From Chitinophaga niabensis (GTDB lineage Bacteria; Bacteroidota; Bacteroidia; Chitinophagales; Chitinophagaceae), in contig NZ_CP154260.1 in the NCBI RefSeq assembly GCF_039545795.1, positions 6,825,001 to 6,889,000 on the forward strand: a stretch of DNA of 64,000 nucleotides, read 5' to 3'. Below the pieces are notes generated by a model that saw only the letters and a program-made list of their open reading frames with translations, had not been told where the DNA came from and did no database searches. Below, piece after piece: positions 1-9,237 of this stretch; within the stretch, counting starts at the first letter, position 1, and each line of letters begins with the position of its first letter. A program made the translations under genes and the position numbers.

Positions 1-1304
1 TAACCATACCATTTACCGCCATCAAAAGCAATATTGGCATAAAAGCGGTTTTCCCGGTCAAAATGCAATGATGCAGTAGTGTAACCTTCTTCAATATTAA
101 ACCGCTCTGCGTTGAGAGCAGTGCGCAATCCATAACGGCCACTGTAATCCCATGTTCTGTCCTCACTGATGGGCACACCGTTCTTTGTATAGAACAACTC
201 TGCCATTTTCAGTGGTGGTGCCATTTGCCCGCGGGGAGCAGTATTGCCGGCCTGTGCAGGATCAATTCCACGTGGAATATTGAGGATCTGCAGCGGGTTA
301 CTCATACTATTTGTGTTGGCCCAGATGATCTCGGAATTCCATTTTTCCGTTACAGCATTGCGAAGGCTCAGTTGTATAATCGTTTCAGGGGCGAGTGGTG
401 TTTGCAAAGCGCCAGGTACAAAAGTGTAGAGTTTTAAACCTACTTCGTTGCAAAGGTCAACAGCCTCTTTGCAAGCCTCTGCCGCTTTAACCCATTTGGT
501 ATCATCTTTCGTTGTGTTAAACAATCTGATGCCCCGGTTATCTACATAAGAAGAATAATCCGCGTTACCATTGAACAATGGGCTGGCAGCTGTAACCAGT
601 ATTTTTGCTTTTATGGCAAGGCAGATAGGTTTTGTGATACGACCTAACTCGTCTGTTTCATTAAGGATTGTTACAGGCAGATCGTCTTTTGCCTCATCCA
701 TCAGTTTAACGATATACTCAAAGCAGGAATCCACCGGATCACGATAAACCCTTACAGCTTCATTACTCGCTTCAAGTGGCAAATTTTCCTTGATCAAAGG
801 AATAGGGCCATAATGGCGTAATAGGTAAAAATGATAGTACGCTTTCAGGAATTTCACCTCTGCTATCCAACGTCTTCTGTCATCACTATTGATGTCAGGT
901 ACTTTATTGATGTTTTCCAGGAAGATGTTGCAGTCCCTCAGGCCAATGAAAAGTTTTTTGCCTTGCTGTGTACCATCCCAGTAATTAGCATAAGGGTCTA
1001 CCACGTTCTGGAAACCGCGTGCTATATGATAAGGCGGAGGCTGCAGGGCACTTGCCACAAACGGATAGATAAGAGAAAGCTCATCGCCGCTGGTAAGCCC
1101 GGGATTGGCAGAAGGGTTCCCGTCTGCCGGTAAATAGGAGTAGCAGGTAAAAAGATACTTTTCTGCCTCCTTGCGCATGGTGAACGCATTCTCAATGGTG
1201 GCTACATAATCAGGCACCACATCCAGGTATTTCTTGCAGGAGTTCAGCAATGGCAATACTAATATTGCCCCCACTATGATCCTCCATGTATATTTGATTT
1301 TCAT
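1..1304 (-). CDS. susD: SusD/RagB family outer-membrane lipoprotein (3' end cut by window)
   Basis: Surface lipoprotein that would bind glycan at the outer membrane and close over its SusC partner. I translated it from the ATG at 1302-1304, and the frame stays open to base 1, so about 434 residues are visible of the usual 500-650. The N-terminus has basic residues, a hydrophobic stretch and a lipobox LLNSC with the lipidated Cys near residue 21. SusD-type features follow: an early helical part with YLDVVPD, RRRWIAEVKFLKAYYHFYLL as a TPR-like helix, and a loop-rich second half. It starts 20 bp after the SusC stop, so the two form one operon. The ligand cannot be read from sequence. Family assignment is firm; the C-terminus lies outside the window. 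Confidence 0.9.
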   Translation of the reverse strand, partial: MKIKYTWRIIVGAILVLPLLNSCKKYLDVVPDYVATIENAFTMRKEAEKYLFTCYSYLPADGNPSANPGLTSGDELSLIYPFVASALQPPPYHIARGFQNVVDPYANYWDGTQQGKKLFIGLRDCNIFLENINKVPDINSDDRRRWIAEVKFLKAYYHFYLLRHYGPIPLIKENLPLEASNEAVRVYRDPVDSCFEYIVKLMDEAKDDLPVTILNETDELGRITKPICLAIKAKILVTAASPLFNGNADYSSYVDNRGIRLFNTTKDDTKWVKAAEACKEAVDLCNEVGLKLYTFVPGALQTPLAPETIIQLSLRNAVTEKWNSEIIWANTNSMSNPLQILNIPRGIDPAQAGNTAPRGQMAPPLKMAELFYTKNGVPISEDRTWDYSGRYGLRTALNAERFNIEEGYTTASLHFDRENRFYANIAFDGGKWYG

Positions 1305-1324
1305 TTCTTGCTGATTTTAATGGC

Positions 1325-4300
1325 TTAATTGAATGTGATATTCAGACCAACGTTAACAACCCTTTGCAGGGGATATCCAAGACCTCTACCTCCCTGTTCC
1401 ACATCCCATAATTTGAAGCTGGAAAGCACGAACAGATTGGTGGCATTGAGATAGAGGCGCAGCGTACTGGTGCGCAGTCTTCTCTGGAAGCTTTTAGGTA
1501 CATTGTATCCAAGCTCCGCTTGTTTGAGCCGCAGGAAACTACCATCACGCATAAACCATGTACTTCTTTGTGTATTGTTATCCATCTGCGTGGTGCTCAG
1601 CCTTGGCCACAGCGCATAGATATTACGGTTATCTTCAGACCAGTGATCATCTGCATAAGCTTTCAGCAATTGTGATTCATTCACAAAAGGGGCAGTTGCT
1701 GCCGGATCTATCCAGAAAGATTCCCGGGCAGTACCCTGGAAGAATACAGAAAAGTCGAAGGCTTTATATCCCATTGAGAAGCCTATTCCGTAAGTGATCT
1801 CCGGAGTAGTAGGATAACCGATAGGTACCCTGTCTGCCGTGGTGATCTCTCCATCCCTGTTCACATCTGTGTATTTGATATCGCCACCACCATAGGGGCC
1901 GAAGTTTTGCCGGGGTGAGTTCCTTGCTTCTTCATCATCTACAAAAAGCCTTTCAGCAATGTATCCCCATTGTTGGGAAACGGGATAATCAACACGGGAA
2001 CGGTATTTTTCATTAGCCAGATAGCTGGGCTCTTCATATACTTTAAAGCGGCCGGTAGCATAGGTGAAGTTACCCATTACTTCCAGCCAGGTGTCGTTGG
2101 AAAAGTTGGCGGAATAATTCAGAGACAGGTCCACACCACGGCTGTATGCTTCACCCACATTGGCTCTGGAGGTATCTGAAAGCCCCATGGTGGAAGGGTT
2201 ATTGGCACGGTCCATCAGGATGTCCTTACGCTGTGTAGTATAATACTCTCCTGTAAAGGTGAACTTGTTGAAAAGACCAAGCTCCAGGGCAATATTGCTT
2301 TGGTAGGACTTTTCCCAGGTAATATCCAGGTTGGAATAACGGCTGATTGAATAACCGGGACGGCTGTATCCGTTATCTCTTCCAAAGGTGGCCCCTTTTG
2401 CAGGGTCAGAAGGATTGGTACTGGATAAATAGAAGAAACGGTCTTCCTGATTACCGATCGCATCATTACCCACCATACCATAAGTACCTCTCAGTTTTAA
2501 ATTGGTAACTGACTGGGCGAAGGGCTTGAAGAAATCTTCATTTGAAATGGTCCAGGCTACCCCTGCGGACGGGAAGAAACCAAAACGTTGTTTTTCATAA
2601 AAACGTTCGGAGCCGTTATAACCAAAGTTGAATTCTGCAAAATACTTGGATGCATAATTATAAGTTAACCTGCCCGATACACCAGAGTTCCGGTAAGGTA
2701 AAGATAATTGCAGCGCATTATTTGATATTGTGGGGGGAGGAGTAATTGTACTTCTCAGGATGCCAATGAGCATGGCATTGAGGCTATGGTCGCCGATTGC
2801 TTTACCATAAGTCAGTGCAGATTCCCAATAGAAAACAGAATTCAAACGCTGGCCGCCAGCGCCACCACCACTATATACCTGCAGGTATTCAGTTCCCTGA
2901 TCAGGGTTTAATGGAACAATGGTAAACGTGTTGCTTTGTTTATCATAACCGGTTGAAGTATAAAAGAACGGATTATAAGCGCGGCTAACAGCAAAGTTGG
3001 AAGTACGGTTTACGTTCAGCATTGTGCGGAAGTTCAAACCCGGTACCAGGAAATCAAAGTTTTGTTTGAGCTCTGTTTGTGCGGACATAAAAGAGCGCGA
3101 CTCATCTTTGTATCCCATTACCATCAGGGCGTATGGATTAACGTAACTTCCTAAAGCGCCCGCGTTTCCAAACATGATATGTTTCACATACCAATGGTCT
3201 GCATCTTTTTCAAAGTAAGCAGGGAACATAACCGGATTGGCGTGCATGGCCTGGTTATACATAAATTCTCCGCCGGATGTAGCGCCGCTGCCAAGAGGAC
3301 CTTTGTAATCATCATAGTTACCTGCTGCCCTCACCGTTAGTGTAGTGGTTTTTGTAAGATCAACATCTACGTTGGCGCGGAAAGTATACCTGCCTATTTT
3401 AACGTTGTTATTGAAGTTGTTCCGCTTGTCTACTTTCAGCATTCCATTATCCTGTGTATACGAGCCGGAAATAAAATAGCGGGCCACAGTACCACCACCG
3501 CTTACGTTCAGATTGGCACGCTGACTGGTGGAATACTTTTTAAACAACATCTCATCCCAGTCATTGGCCGGATATACATAAGGATTTCCACCCTTGGCAG
3601 TACCTTCTATCTTATCCTCAGAGTAGGGGATAGGCTCCAGCCTGTTGCGTGTAAGCGTTGCTTCATTAGCAAGCTTCATATAGGTAACAGGATCTGCAAG
3701 TTCTATTCGCTTGGTAGGGGCGGTGAAGGAATTTTCTACCCTTAAGGTTACTTTCGCCGGGCCCTGCTTACCTCTTTTAGTAGTAACAAGGATCACACCG
3801 TTGGCACCTCTTGCGCCATATAACGCAGTGGAAGTAGCATCCTTCATAATAGAGAAGCTTTCAATATCATCCGGGCGCAAACGGGCCAGGTCATCTGTTG
3901 TGAGTTCTACCCCATCTATCAGGATCAGCGGATCCTGTTTGTATCCGAAAGTGGTAACGCCACGAACAAAGAAGTTCGCATTGTCCTGCCCCGGTTCACC
4001 ACTTCGCTGAAATGCAATCAAACCTGCAGCGCGTCCTGCAAGTGCTGTGGTAAGGTTACTCGAAGGAACTTTGAGGTCTTCCACATTAATGGAGGTTACG
4101 GAACCAACCACTTCTTTTTTCTTTTGTGTACCGTAAGCCACTACCACAGTTTCATTGAGGTTGTTAGTAGATGGTTGCATCACGATGTTGATCGTACTGC
4201 GTCCATTGGTAGGAATTTCCTGTTCCTGGAAACCTATCATACGCACGATGATCACAGCATCATCCGGAACCACAAGGATATACCGGCCATTAATGTCTGT

Positions 4301-4486
4301 GGTGGTACCAACAGAAGTTTTGTTCTTTACCATCAGGGTAACACCGGGGAGTGCTGTGCCGCTACTGTCAGTTACAAGCCCTTTGATCTCGTGATCAGCA
4401 AGCGGTCTGGGAGATTCCGCTGCCGCATATTGCACCCGCAGGAGCAAGAGGAACAGGGAACTCAGGAGGAGTAGATTTTTTAACAT
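1325..4486 (-). CDS. susC: SusC/RagA family TonB-linked outer-membrane transporter
   Basis: TonB-dependent outer-membrane channel, 1053 aa, normal for the family. It has a signal peptide (residues 1 to about 23, ending AAA), a carboxypeptidase-regulatory-like beta-sandwich (about 33-113), a TonB-box region around ETVVVAYGTQKKKEVVGS, a plug with LILIDGVE, and a long beta-barrel. Near the C-terminus DVNRDGEITTAD is the calcium-loop-like motif usual in SusC barrels. The partner SusD follows 20 bp downstream. The divergent upstream gap carries LacI-type palindromes, so control by a LacI-family repressor is inferred; no such regulator is in the window and it may lie further left. The substrate is unknown. 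Confidence 0.95.
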   Translation of the reverse strand: MLKNLLLLSSLFLLLLRVQYAAAESPRPLADHEIKGLVTDSSGTALPGVTLMVKNKTSVGTTTDINGRYILVVPDDAVIIVRMIGFQEQEIPTNGRSTINIVMQPSTNNLNETVVVAYGTQKKKEVVGSVTSINVEDLKVPSSNLTTALAGRAAGLIAFQRSGEPGQDNANFFVRGVTTFGYKQDPLILIDGVELTTDDLARLRPDDIESFSIMKDATSTALYGARGANGVILVTTKRGKQGPAKVTLRVENSFTAPTKRIELADPVTYMKLANEATLTRNRLEPIPYSEDKIEGTAKGGNPYVYPANDWDEMLFKKYSTSQRANLNVSGGGTVARYFISGSYTQDNGMLKVDKRNNFNNNVKIGRYTFRANVDVDLTKTTTLTVRAAGNYDDYKGPLGSGATSGGEFMYNQAMHANPVMFPAYFEKDADHWYVKHIMFGNAGALGSYVNPYALMVMGYKDESRSFMSAQTELKQNFDFLVPGLNFRTMLNVNRTSNFAVSRAYNPFFYTSTGYDKQSNTFTIVPLNPDQGTEYLQVYSGGGAGGQRLNSVFYWESALTYGKAIGDHSLNAMLIGILRSTITPPPTISNNALQLSLPYRNSGVSGRLTYNYASKYFAEFNFGYNGSERFYEKQRFGFFPSAGVAWTISNEDFFKPFAQSVTNLKLRGTYGMVGNDAIGNQEDRFFYLSSTNPSDPAKGATFGRDNGYSRPGYSISRYSNLDITWEKSYQSNIALELGLFNKFTFTGEYYTTQRKDILMDRANNPSTMGLSDTSRANVGEAYSRGVDLSLNYSANFSNDTWLEVMGNFTYATGRFKVYEEPSYLANEKYRSRVDYPVSQQWGYIAERLFVDDEEARNSPRQNFGPYGGGDIKYTDVNRDGEITTADRVPIGYPTTPEITYGIGFSMGYKAFDFSVFFQGTARESFWIDPAATAPFVNESQLLKAYADDHWSEDNRNIYALWPRLSTTQMDNNTQRSTWFMRDGSFLRLKQAELGYNVPKSFQRRLRTSTLRLYLNATNLFVLSSFKLWDVEQGGRGLGYPLQRVVNVGLNITFN

Positions 4487-4697
4487 GGAATTGGAATTTT
4501 TTGTGGATTTGATAAAAGCGCACAGCCTTCAGGGGCAGTGCTTAAAAGAGCGGATCAGATAATAAATACCGCAGGTAATACCAGCGGGGCTTCCGCGCGG
4601 GTGCCGCATCATCTTTCTCCCTTTCATAGCTGTGGTAGCGCTATTCATAGACGTTGGAATTTTTGGTTCACTAAATAGACAAGATGATTTTCCTATG

Positions 4698-4713
4698 CTG
4701 CAAACGTTTGCAG
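4698..4713. promoter_or_regulatory. LacI-type operator 1 (perfect 16-bp palindrome)
   Basis: CTGCAAACGTTTGCAG is a perfect palindrome with a central CG, the form bound by LacI/GalR-family regulators. It lies about 210 bp upstream of the susC start. Its centre is 210 bp from operator 2, equal to 20 turns of 10.5 bp. Confidence 0.75.
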
Positions 4714-4908
4714 AATGTAGTTCTGAAATCGCACAGAACTCTTTAAATGATTACTGTAGATCGTTATCTCGCACAAGGATTGTCAATATGTCAATTCTGG
4801 TTAGTGGAATTACTCATCTGCTGTTCTGATTTTCCTGGTATAGGCAGACTTTCGAAAACGGTTGATAAATACTTCTTGTTAGTTTGGTTGAATAATAACT
4901 ATCAATAT

Positions 4909-4922
4909 TGCAAACGATTGCA
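4909..4922. promoter_or_regulatory. LacI-type operator 2
   Basis: TGCAAACGATTGCA matches operator 1 except for one base beside the central CG. It sits mid-gap between the divergent genes, so it could serve both promoters. Confidence 0.7.
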
Positions 4923-5089
4923 TCTAATGTGTCGTGACCTTAAAAATAGGAGGGAAGTTATGAAAAATATAATACCAAATTATCATTATATGGTATAATA
5001 TTAAACCATAACGATATTATTTTTACTATAACGATGTAAATTTATCTAGCAGCCAAGAGAAAGTGATCTTAGTGAGCCCATTAATCTAA

Positions 5090-5103
5090 AGCAAACGATT
5101 GCA
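5090..5103. promoter_or_regulatory. LacI-type operator 3
   Basis: AGCAAACGATTGCA shares 13 consecutive bases with operator 2. It lies about 95 bp upstream of the gapN-like start codon, close to where that promoter should be. Confidence 0.7.
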
Positions 5104-5198
5104 TTTTCCTAATAGATTGATTCTATTTGGCTTACGATTATATTTATATGTTTATTCTATAATACTTTCTATCTTGTGCAGATATTATCTCCAACTAT

Positions 5199-6827
5199 AT
5201 GACCACTTTTGAAGAACAACTCAACAACCTTTTTCCGGCAGATTCCGCCATCCCCGAGGAATTCAGGCTGCCGGCAGAGGTCCATCAACGGGAGTATCTC
5301 TCCGATGGCGTTATGAAAACATGGACTGGCGAGGTGCACACTGTACTATCCCCCATTTGTATTAAAACCGAAAAAGGCCTCGAACGAAAGGTGATCGGTT
5401 CCTATCCATTATGCGGCGAAGAAGAAGCAAAGGCTTCTTTGGATGCAGCCATTTTCGCTTATCGGGACGGGCGTGGGGAATGGCCCACCATGTCTGTATC
5501 CGAAAGGATTGCCTGCGTGGAAAAATTCACCGGAAAGATGATCGCTAAAAAGCAGGAAGTAGTGCAGCTGATCATGTGGGAGATCGGTAAATCCCTGGCG
5601 GATTCTATTAAGGAGTTCGACAGAACGGTAGAGTATATTAACGCTACCATCGATGCATTGAAAGATCTGGACCGTAAATCTTCCCGTTTCCAGATAGAAC
5701 AGGGGATCATTGGCCAGGTACGTCGTTCCCCTCTTGGTGTTGTACTCTGTATGGGGCCATTCAACTATCCGCTGAATGAAACTTTCACTACCCTGATCCC
5801 TGCATTGATCATGGGAAATACCTTACTGTTCAAACCTCCCAAGCATGGCACTTTAGTACATTACCCGCTGCTGGAAGCTTTCAGGGATTGTTTCCCCAAA
5901 GGTGTGGTGAACACCATCTATGGTCGCGGCAATGTGATCATTGCGCCATTAATGGAATCCGGCAAGATCAATGTATTAACGCTGATAGGTTCCAGTAAAG
6001 TAGCCAACCAGTTGAAAAAGATGCATCCTAAGGTAAACCGCCTCCGCGCAATCCTTGGTTTGGATGCAAAGAACGCAGCCATTATTACGGAAAAGGCAGA
6101 TATCGATCTGGCAGTAAAGGAATGTGTGCTGGGTTCTTTATCTTTTAACGGGCAACGCTGTACCGCTATCAAAATGATCTATGTGCATAAGAACGTAGCG
6201 GATGCTTTCCTGGAAAAACTAACGGCGGCCATCGGAAAATTGAAATTTGGAATGCCCTGGGAGAAAGATGTATTTCTGACGCCCCTGCCAGAACCTCATA
6301 AACCGGGCTATTTACAGAGTTGTGTGGCGGATGCGGTAACACATGGAGCCAGGGTAATGAATACTAATGGCGGGGCTGCAAATGCTTCTTTTGTGTATCC
6401 TGCAGTAGTATATCCTGTGAACGAGAAGATGAAATTATACCGGGAGGAACAATTCGGGCCGGTGATCCCTGTGATCCCCTTTGAGAATATTGAAACGCCG
6501 ATCGATTATTTAATTGAATCTGATCACGGGCAACAAGTGAGTATTTTCACAAATGATGCTACAGAACTTTCTATTCTGATAGATCCTTTGATCAATCAGG
6601 TGAGCCGTGTAAACATCAATTGCCAGTGTCAGCGCGGGCCTGATATCTTCCCCTTCACCGGAAGAAAAGATTCTGCAGAAGCCACACTTTCTGTTTCTGA
6701 CGCTTTAAGAGCATTTTCCATTCGCTCAATGGTGGCCACAAAGCAAACAGAAGAGAACAAAGCACTCATAAATGAGATCGTCAGCGGGCAATCTTCAAAT
6801 TTTCTTTCTACAAAGTATATTTTTTAA
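5199..6827 (+). CDS. gapN: GapN-like NADP-dependent aldehyde dehydrogenase
   Basis: ALDH-superfamily enzyme of 542 aa, closest in pattern to non-phosphorylating glyceraldehyde-3-phosphate dehydrogenase, which oxidises G3P to 3-phosphoglycerate while reducing NADP. Seen: oxyanion-hole Asn189 in PFNYP, FKPP cofactor segment (211-214), IGSS (263-266), catalytic Cys321 in NGQRCTA, and EEQFGPV. The QRGPDIFPF segment near the end resembles the QRGTDNFPF of streptococcal GapN. The usual general-base Glu in ELGGK is absent: the aligned stretch reads LGLDAKN with Gly287 at that position. The N-terminus is about 60 residues longer than typical GapN. It is divergent from susC and shares the LacI-type operators. 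Specific substrate is inferred; ALDH membership is certain. Confidence 0.85.
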   Translation: MTTFEEQLNNLFPADSAIPEEFRLPAEVHQREYLSDGVMKTWTGEVHTVLSPICIKTEKGLERKVIGSYPLCGEEEAKASLDAAIFAYRDGRGEWPTMSVSERIACVEKFTGKMIAKKQEVVQLIMWEIGKSLADSIKEFDRTVEYINATIDALKDLDRKSSRFQIEQGIIGQVRRSPLGVVLCMGPFNYPLNETFTTLIPALIMGNTLLFKPPKHGTLVHYPLLEAFRDCFPKGVVNTIYGRGNVIIAPLMESGKINVLTLIGSSKVANQLKKMHPKVNRLRAILGLDAKNAAIITEKADIDLAVKECVLGSLSFNGQRCTAIKMIYVHKNVADAFLEKLTAAIGKLKFGMPWEKDVFLTPLPEPHKPGYLQSCVADAVTHGARVMNTNGGAANASFVYPAVVYPVNEKMKLYREEQFGPVIPVIPFENIETPIDYLIESDHGQQVSIFTNDATELSILIDPLINQVSRVNINCQCQRGPDIFPFTGRKDSAEATLSVSDALRAFSIRSMVATKQTEENKALINEIVSGQSSNFLSTKYIF

Positions 6828-6837
6828 TAAACTGTAA

Positions 6838-6881
6838 AGACGCTGTCCTGTTAAGATTTAGCAGGACAGCGTCTCTCTTTT
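6838..6881 (+). terminator. Rho-independent terminator of the gapN-like gene
   Basis: A 13-bp perfect stem (AGACGCTGTCCTG pairing with CAGGACAGCGTCT), 11-base loop, then CTCTTTTTAT, starting 10 bases after the stop codon. Confidence 0.9.
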
Positions 6882-7016
6882 TATACAATTCTTCATTTTT
6901 ACACATTAGTGTGATGGAAAATTGCAAACAGAAAGTTAAATTTGGGTTAATTACTTTCCTTACCAATTTATCAACCTAAAACAAACAGTAAGATCGAGAA
7001 AATTTCTACTCCATGT

Positions 7017-7042
7017 AAAGCCGCCTCATTCGGGGCGGTTTT
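7017..7042. terminator. Hairpin overlapping the 3' end of the AraC gene
   Basis: CCGCC (7021-7025) pairs with GGCGG (7034-7038), extended by AAAG/TTTT with one G-T pair. The hairpin contains the AraC gene stop codon at 7026-7028. Short T-runs flank both sides, so it may act in both directions. Weaker than the gapN terminator. Confidence 0.55.
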
Positions 7043-7589
7043 CTTTTGGAGTTGCAAAGAAATTAAAGGAGAACGACTTCAGTTTTGCCGGTGGGATACC
7101 GTACATCTTCTTAAATGCCGTTGAAAAATGATTCGGCGAACTATAGCCTAAGTGATCTGCTACCTCATTCACATTCATCTTTCCTTCTGCCAGTATCTGG
7201 CGGGCTGTTTTCATCCTCATTTCCTGCACATAACCAAAAACAGTGTGTCCAAACAATTGTTTGAACCCTTTTTTCAATTTAAACTCATTCAATCCAAACC
7301 TTCTGCAAAGCAGGCCCAGGCTTAGCGATGGTTCAAGATAATGTTCCCGCAGGAAAGATTTGACCTGCTGTAAACGCTTAACGTCTGTTGCGGAAATACT
7401 TCTCGTGGCCGGAATGGTCTTCACATGAAAGTGCAGTAATGCCTGAAGTGGATCCCACAGGTCTGCATACTGATCGTCTATTACATCAGTTAAAGTGGTT
7501 TGTTCTTTTACCAGGAATGAAACGTGGTCTGAAAAGAACGCATGGTTTGCGATGGCCTGGTGCGCATCGGCTTGCATTTTTGGGGTCAT
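7026..7589 (-). CDS. AraC-family transcriptional regulator (short form)
   Basis: DNA-binding regulator of 187 aa. The C-terminal half is a standard AraC/XylS double helix-turn-helix: SLGLLCRRFGLNEFKLKKGFKQLFG followed by a second HTH around MNVNEVADHLGYSSPNHFSTAFKKMYGIPPA. The N-terminal about 85 residues are not a recognisable cupin sensor, so the effector is unknown. An in-frame TAA lies six codons upstream of the chosen ATG and no other ATG intervenes, so the protein is truly short compared with the usual 250-300 aa. It is divergent from the diheme cytochrome gene, with 97 bp between start codons, and may regulate that pair. Confidence 0.88.
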   Translation of the reverse strand: MTPKMQADAHQAIANHAFFSDHVSFLVKEQTTLTDVIDDQYADLWDPLQALLHFHVKTIPATRSISATDVKRLQQVKSFLREHYLEPSLSLGLLCRRFGLNEFKLKKGFKQLFGHTVFGYVQEMRMKTARQILAEGKMNVNEVADHLGYSSPNHFSTAFKKMYGIPPAKLKSFSFNFFATPKENRPE

Positions 7590-7655
7590 AACTCTAAATC
7601 CGTTTTACGTATATGTTTATCCGTTTATCGTACTATCCACCGGGGTTGAGTGGAA

Positions 7656-7663
7656 TAACTTTG
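7656..7663 (+). promoter_or_regulatory. -7 box for cytochrome c gene
   Basis: TAACTTTG matches the Bacteroidota -7 consensus TAnnTTTG and lies 24 bp upstream of the ATG at 7687. No good -33 box at the normal distance. Confidence 0.5.
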
Positions 7664-7686
7664 ATGCAACAAAAATAATCATAAAC

Positions 7687-8562
7687 ATGTTGCGGAAAAT
7701 ACTGAAATGGATAACTGGCGGGATTGGTGTATTGGTGGCGTTGATCCTTATATTTTATTTCTTAATGTATATGGTGGTAAGTAACAAGAGGGACAAAACA
7801 TACAACGTAGAAGTACGGATGTTTGATATTCCTTCGGATTCAGCCGCCATAGCGGAAGGAGCGCATATATACGCTACAAAAGGTTGTGCAGACTGCCATG
7901 GAGAGGATCTCTCCGGAAAAACTTTCCTCGAAGACGGGATGGTTGGTACCATCAGAGCGGCAAACCTTACCTCCGGAAAAGGAGGCAGACCAGCAAATTA
8001 TACTGACCGTGACTGGATCCTGGCACTGCGCCATGGATTAAAAACAAACGGTAAACCCCTTATAATAATGCCTTCATATGATTATTGTAAACTGGCGGAC
8101 CATGATCTGGCGCGCCTTATTGCTTATTGCAAATCTGTGCCTGCAGTGGATGCTGAACCGGCGCTCGTTAAGCTTGGCCCGTTGGGCACTGTATTATCGG
8201 GTTTGGATAAACTTCCGCTGATACCAGCGGAACAGATAGACCATAAAGCGCAGTATCCTCAAAAGATAGAAAAATCTGTATCTGTTGAATATGGAAAATA
8301 TCTTACCCTGTCCTGCGTCGGTTGTCATAAACCCAACCTGAAAGGAGGAGATAACGTTATTCCCGGCGGTACGCCAGTGCGCGATATCACGGCGAGTGGC
8401 AATATTGGTAAATGGACGCTTGATCAGTTTATCAAGGTATTGCGCACAGGCGATACGCCGGATGGCCGCAAGCTGAATAATGCAGATATGCCCTGGCAAA
8501 TGACGAAGAACTATACGGACGACGAATTACAGGCCCTTTACCTATATCTCAAAACACTGTAA
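7687..8562 (+). CDS. Membrane-anchored diheme cytochrome c
   Basis: Electron-transfer protein of 291 aa with two class I cytochrome c domains. It has one N-terminal transmembrane anchor (about residues 8-31) and heme-binding motifs CADCH and CVGCH, one in each half. Met-containing segments after each (MPSYDY and MPWQM) are candidate distal ligands. The open frame extends upstream to 7495, but this part overlaps the divergent AraC gene; ATG 7687 gives a clean signal-anchor N-terminus. The cupin gene starts 1 bp after the stop, so the two are co-transcribed. Related proteins accept electrons from periplasmic dehydrogenases; the partner here is not identifiable. Confidence 0.9.
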   Translation: MLRKILKWITGGIGVLVALILIFYFLMYMVVSNKRDKTYNVEVRMFDIPSDSAAIAEGAHIYATKGCADCHGEDLSGKTFLEDGMVGTIRAANLTSGKGGRPANYTDRDWILALRHGLKTNGKPLIIMPSYDYCKLADHDLARLIAYCKSVPAVDAEPALVKLGPLGTVLSGLDKLPLIPAEQIDHKAQYPQKIEKSVSVEYGKYLTLSCVGCHKPNLKGGDNVIPGGTPVRDITASGNIGKWTLDQFIKVLRTGDTPDGRKLNNADMPWQMTKNYTDDELQALYLYLKTL

Positions 8563-8563
8563 G

Positions 8564-9112
8564 ATGTCTCTGCCCCGTACGATCAGCAACCCGATCATTG
8601 GCGACAAGGTCACTTTCCTGGAAACCACGGAAGAAACGGGTGGATCTCATGTTACTGTGATGGTGGAACTTGCGCCGGGTGGAAAGAATGGTCTGCATTT
8701 TCATACTACTTATAAGGAGAAGTTTGAAGTGATGGAAGGTGAGCTGGGGTTGCGGATCGGAAAAGGATTTCTTTTCCTTTCTAGGGGTGGCATAGCAGAA
8801 GTGCCGTTATATGAACGTCACCTGTTCTTCAATCCAAGCGGCAAGCGCCCTGTTACTTTCAAAGTAACGATTACGCCAGCCAGGCAATTTGAAGCCTGCC
8901 TGCGCGTTGCTTATGGACTGGCAACAGATGGGAAAGTACGCAAGGGCGGTATTCCGCTTAAGCTAACTCATCTGGCCATACTGATGGAAATGGGAGAAAC
9001 CTATCTGACTTTTCTGCCTTATTGGTTGCAGGTCAGATTGTTTCGTTACCTTGGGAGGATTGCAAGAAGAAGAGGTGTTTTAAAAGAGCTGGAACCGTAT
9101 TATAAATCGTAG
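8564..9112 (+). CDS. Cupin-domain protein
   Basis: Small cytoplasmic protein of 182 aa with a single cupin barrel. The first cupin motif is visible as HFHTTYKEKFEVMEGELGLRIG, with two His and a Glu as probable metal ligands; the second motif (ERHLFFNPSGKRPVTFKV) keeps one His. The C-terminal 60 residues (LTHLAILMEMGETY onward) are helical and hydrophobic and may lie against the membrane. It is translationally adjacent to the diheme cytochrome gene, with one base between stop and start. Function unknown; metal binding is inferred from the motif. Confidence 0.8.
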   Translation: MSLPRTISNPIIGDKVTFLETTEETGGSHVTVMVELAPGGKNGLHFHTTYKEKFEVMEGELGLRIGKGFLFLSRGGIAEVPLYERHLFFNPSGKRPVTFKVTITPARQFEACLRVAYGLATDGKVRKGGIPLKLTHLAILMEMGETYLTFLPYWLQVRLFRYLGRIARRRGVLKELEPYYKS

Positions 9113-9156
9113 AGACGCAAATGGATGCGCCGCTATTTAAATGTGATCTTACAATG

Positions 9157-9237
9157 TTATTTCTTTTCGTTGCCTTTATCAGAAATGCCGCAAATTTTAT
9201 TTTTTGCTTTTTTCACGATATCATCCGCTTTCTCAAT
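9157..9237 (-). other. Out-of-frame coding-like tail of the small helical protein
   Basis: In the frame shifted by one base relative to the end of the upstream small gene, the minus strand stays open for 27 codons and encodes WIEKADDIVKKAKNKICGIS and a lysine-rich end, stopping at 9157-9159. Its composition is that of a charged amphipathic helix, unlike chance reading of AT-rich DNA. It looks like the lost C-terminus of the 64-aa protein. Confidence 0.4.

Larger units (their letters stand above)
4487..5198. other. Divergent regulatory gap between susC and gapN-like gene
   Basis: A 712-bp AT-rich gap with no convincing gene; the short frames at 4632-4998 have no coding character. It contains three related palindromes of the GCAAACGNTTGC type, listed separately, and presumably promoters for both flanking genes. 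I see no clear TAnnTTTG box on either side. A gap this long with spaced operators suggests DNA looping. Confidence 0.7.

Noticed and set aside
7495..7686. Upstream extension of the cytochrome c frame
   Set aside because: It overlaps the divergent AraC gene and destroys the signal-anchor; ATG 7687 fits better.
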